Below, piece by piece: positions 7,476 to 9,289 of a stretch of DNA of 9,289 nt. Position numbers and translations under genes: made by a program. Location: the NCBI GenBank assembly GCA_002702385.1, contig NZZF01000013.1, positions 1 to 9,289 of the forward strand, read 5' to 3'. Position 1 is the stretch's first letter, and every line of letters begins with the position of its first letter. A model generated the notes under the pieces. The model saw nothing but the letters and a program-made list of their open reading frames with translations, was not told the DNA's origin and searched no databases. The stretch is from Flavobacteriaceae bacterium. Lineage in GTDB: Bacteria > Bacteroidota > Bacteroidia > Flavobacteriales > Flavobacteriaceae.

Positions 7476-8348
7476 TTAATTTCTCTTGTCTTTACCCCAG
7501 AGTAATTTGTCTTTCAAAGTTTTATAAAAATTGTAATTATTAATATTAGCTACTTGAATATCAAAATCAGACTTTTTGACATAAATTTTTGTTTCATTTT
7601 TTACAGTAAAAATTTTAGCATCTATAGATAGTAAATGAAAATCTTCCCTTCCAGAAACACTAATTTCAATTTTTGTGGAGTCAGAAATCACTAGAGGTCT
7701 TGCATTAAGGTTATGTGGTGAAATAGGTGTCAAAACCAATGAATTACTTGTAGGGGAAATTACCGGACCACCACAGCTTAACGAATATCCAGTAGAACCA
7801 GTAGGAGTAGAAACAATTAATCCATCTGACCAATATGAGTTTACATATGTCCCATCTAGACTAGTTTTTACATTTATCATCGAGGTGGTATCTTTTCTTA
7901 CAACACTAATTTCATTTAATGCATATGGAAAAGAATCCATAGGAATACAGTTGTTTTCAGTAAAAACTTTTAATAAAGATCTTCTTTCAACACTAAATTT
8001 CTTATTGAGTATTTTAGTCAATGACTTCTCTAAATTTTCTTTTTTTGTAGTTGCTAAAAAACCCAATCTTCCAGTATTAATTCCAATTATTGGTAGATTT
8101 AAATTTCTGACAAATTCAATTGATCTAAGAAAAGTCCCATCTCCACCAATACTTATGAATAAATCAAAACTTTCATTTAAATTCTCGTGATTTTCAAACA
8201 AAGAAAAATTATTTGCATTGATTTTACATTGACTTAAGTTATTATGAATAAAAAAACTACATTTTGAAGCGTCTTGATGTTCAAGAATTGATTGTAGAAC
8301 ATTATTAACATCTTGGGTTATATCTTGTGAAAAGATGGCTATTTTCAT
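7476..8348 (-). CDS. nadK: NAD kinase
   Basis: Phosphorylates NAD at the 2' position of the adenosine ribose to give NADP, using ATP or polyphosphate, in the cytoplasm. The 290 residues are of normal length. Key motifs are the ISIGGDGTFL loop at 66-74 with catalytic Asp70, INTGRLGFLA at 90-99, ALNEI with Asn145 and Glu146, and SDGLIVSTPTGSTGYSLS followed by GGPVI at 174-197. The second part is the all-beta domain with SPHNLNARPLV near 210-220. The ATG at 8348 gives the expected MKIAIFSQ opening. It is the first gene of the minus-strand operon, 76 bp from divergent pdxJ and 2 bp ahead of porG. A 171-codon reading frame antisense to it (7675-8190) is a shadow. Confidence 0.96.
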   Translation of the reverse strand: MKIAIFSQDITQDVNNVLQSILEHQDASKCSFFIHNNLSQCKINANNFSLFENHENLNESFDLFISIGGDGTFLRSIEFVRNLNLPIIGINTGRLGFLATTKKENLEKSLTKILNKKFSVERRSLLKVFTENNCIPMDSFPYALNEISVVRKDTTSMINVKTSLDGTYVNSYWSDGLIVSTPTGSTGYSLSCGGPVISPTSNSLVLTPISPHNLNARPLVISDSTKIEISVSGREDFHLLSIDAKIFTVKNETKIYVKKSDFDIQVANINNYNFYKTLKDKLLWGKDKRN

Positions 8349-8424
8349 TTCAATTATATTCTACAAATTAACTAAAAATTATAGTGTTTATCTGTATTAA
8401 CTAGTTATTTTTGTAATCCAAATT
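8349..8424. promoter_or_regulatory. Divergent nadK/pdxJ intergenic promoter region
   Basis: This 76-bp AT-rich gap lies between two divergent start codons, so it should hold both promoters. For nadK, the minus-strand reading of 8371 to 8364 is TTAATTTG, one mismatch from the Bacteroidota -7 element TAnnTTTG, 15 nt before the ATG. No clear -33 TTG element accompanies it. I see no riboswitch-like fold, terminator or operator repeat. Neither gene has a recognisable Shine-Dalgarno sequence, which is usual in this phylum. Confidence 0.55.
8406..8413 (+). promoter_or_regulatory. Candidate -7 element of the pdxJ promoter
   Basis: TATTTTTG is an exact match to the Bacteroidota -7 consensus TAnnTTTG recognised by the primary sigma factor of this phylum. 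A weak -33-like TGTTTA lies about 20 bp upstream (8385-8390) but is not a true TTG. The element ends 11 bp before the pdxJ ATG, which would put the transcript start only about 5-7 nt ahead of the start codon, giving an almost leaderless mRNA. In such AT-rich DNA a chance match is quite possible. Confidence 0.45.
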
Positions 8425-9141
8425 ATGACTAAGCTAAGCGTTAATATTAATAAAATTGCAACATTGAGAAATGCAAGAGGTGGAAATACTCCAAATTTGC
8501 TCAAATTGGCTGAAGACATTCAAAGATTTGGTGCAGACGGAATAACAATTCATCCTAGACCTGATGAAAGACATATTCGTTACAAAGATGCTATTGATTT
8601 AGGTAATTCTGTTCATAAGGAATTTAATATTGAAGGCAATCCTATTGACAAGTTTATAGATTTAGTAATGCTAATTAAACCAACTCAAGTAACATTAGTC
8701 CCAGATGATATTAATGCTATTACTTCGAATGCAGGTTGGAATACAAAAAAACATTGGAACTATCTCAAATCAGTTATCGATGAGTTTAAAAAAGCTCAAA
8801 TCAGAACATCAATTTTTGTTGATCCTGATTTAGAAATGATTGAATATGCTAAGAAAACAGGTACTGATAGAATTGAATTATATACTGAAGAATTTGCAAA
8901 AAAGTATGAATCTGGGGAAGTAAGTTCAATTGAAGCTTATGCTGCTTGCTCAAGTTTAGCTAATGAATTAGAAATTGGAGTAAATGCCGGTCATGATTTA
9001 TCACTACAAAATATAGAGTTTTTTGCTAAAAATATGCCTTATTTAGAGGAAGTTTCTATTGGTCATGCTTTAATAAGTGAATCAATATATTTAGGAATAG
9101 ACAATGTAATAAACCTATACATTGATAAATTAAATAGATGA
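8425..9141 (+). CDS. pdxJ: Pyridoxine 5'-phosphate synthase PdxJ
   Basis: Condenses 1-deoxy-D-xylulose 5-phosphate with 3-amino-2-oxopropyl phosphate to form pyridoxine 5'-phosphate, the last ring-forming step of DXP-dependent vitamin B6 synthesis. It is a cytoplasmic TIM barrel that is an octamer in E. coli. The 238 residues match the family. Visible motifs are LSVNINKIATLRNARGG at 4-20, ITIHPRPDERHI with His43, Arg45 and His50, FNIEGNP with Glu70, LVPDD at 91-95, and GVNAGHDL with His190. His43, Glu70 and His190 correspond to the E. coli catalytic His45, Glu72 and His193. The start is firm because the conserved core begins at residue 4. The stop overlaps the ATG of the next gene as ATGA, so translational coupling is likely. 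It is divergent from nadK. Confidence 0.97.
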   Translation: MTKLSVNINKIATLRNARGGNTPNLLKLAEDIQRFGADGITIHPRPDERHIRYKDAIDLGNSVHKEFNIEGNPIDKFIDLVMLIKPTQVTLVPDDINAITSNAGWNTKKHWNYLKSVIDEFKKAQIRTSIFVDPDLEMIEYAKKTGTDRIELYTEEFAKKYESGEVSSIEAYAACSSLANELEIGVNAGHDLSLQNIEFFAKNMPYLEEVSIGHALISESIYLGIDNVINLYIDKLNR

Positions 9142-9289
9142 TTATTAATAGCAGAGTATTTGGAAAATCAGAAAACAAGCTAATTATTTTACATGGATTT
9201 TTAGGTTCTTTAGATAACTGGATAACTATTGCAAAAAAAATTTCAGATTTAGGGTTTGAAGTTCACATAGTAGATCAAAGAAACCATGG
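9138..9289 (+). CDS. Alpha/beta hydrolase, N-terminal part, cut by the window edge
   Basis: A reading frame opens with the ATG at 9138, overlapping the pdxJ stop by four bases (ATGA), and stays open for 50 codons to the end. The visible peptide has the alpha/beta-hydrolase hallmarks: strand LIILHGFLGS at residues 15-24 with the HGFLG oxyanion-hole motif, then DNW, then a second strand EVHIVDQRNHG from 41. The wording resembles YbfF-type esterases and related Bacteroidota hydrolases that, as I recall, follow pdxJ in flavobacteria. The nucleophile elbow and the rest of the catalytic triad lie outside the window, so the substrate cannot be guessed. The 4-bp overlap with pdxJ argues for cotranscription. 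Confidence 0.85.
   Translation, partial: MIINSRVFGKSENKLIILHGFLGSLDNWITIAKKISDLGFEVHIVDQRNH

Noticed and set aside
7675..8190. 171-codon plus-strand open frame antisense to nadK, opening with GTG
   Set aside because: It lies entirely within nadK, whose motifs are intact, and its peptide has no recognisable domain and a composition expected from the reverse of nadK codons.

Overview
The window comes from a low-GC member of the Bacteroidota, most likely a marine-type Flavobacteriia. The evidence is the very AT-rich base composition, signal peptides ending in SQ or AQ, near absence of Shine-Dalgarno sequences, a PorG-type (DUF6089) protein, a NifU-family protein with two Nfu_N domains, and a cell-envelope gene order familiar from flavobacteria. 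I judge genus and species to be unresolvable from the sequence alone.

Layout. On the + strand at the left edge is the 3' part of tsaB (tRNA t6A synthesis), whose beginning lies outside the window. It converges on a long minus-strand block. Read in the direction of transcription, that block is nadK, porG, uppS, bamA, a first ompH/skp-like gene, a second ompH/skp-like gene, then after a hairpin terminator murI and a NifU/Nfu-like gene. To the right of nadK, a 76-bp divergent promoter region separates it from a + strand pair: pdxJ and the first 50 codons of an alpha/beta hydrolase gene that runs off the right edge.

How the genes work together. From nadK to the second ompH the spacing is very tight (gaps of 2 to 13 bp, overlaps of about 11 and 20 bp), which suggests one operon. 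UppS makes the undecaprenyl carrier lipid. BamA inserts outer-membrane beta-barrels. The two OmpH/Skp-like proteins are probable periplasmic chaperones for those barrels. PorG is an envelope component of the type IX secretion system. MurI supplies D-glutamate for peptidoglycan, and NadK supplies NADP. MurI and the Nfu-like protein form a second, two-gene unit separated from ompH by the terminator hairpin.

There is no mobile element, CRISPR array, tRNA or rRNA, and no gene-free stretch above 80 bp. I did not find an unknown biological system. The points worth a second look are structural: a terminator that abuts the murI start codon, convergent genes sharing one CTAG as both stop codons, a repeated tail in one OmpH, a probable TTG start for bamA, a nearly leaderless pdxJ promoter, and the apparent absence of a CBS-domain gene that I recall beside nadK in related genomes.
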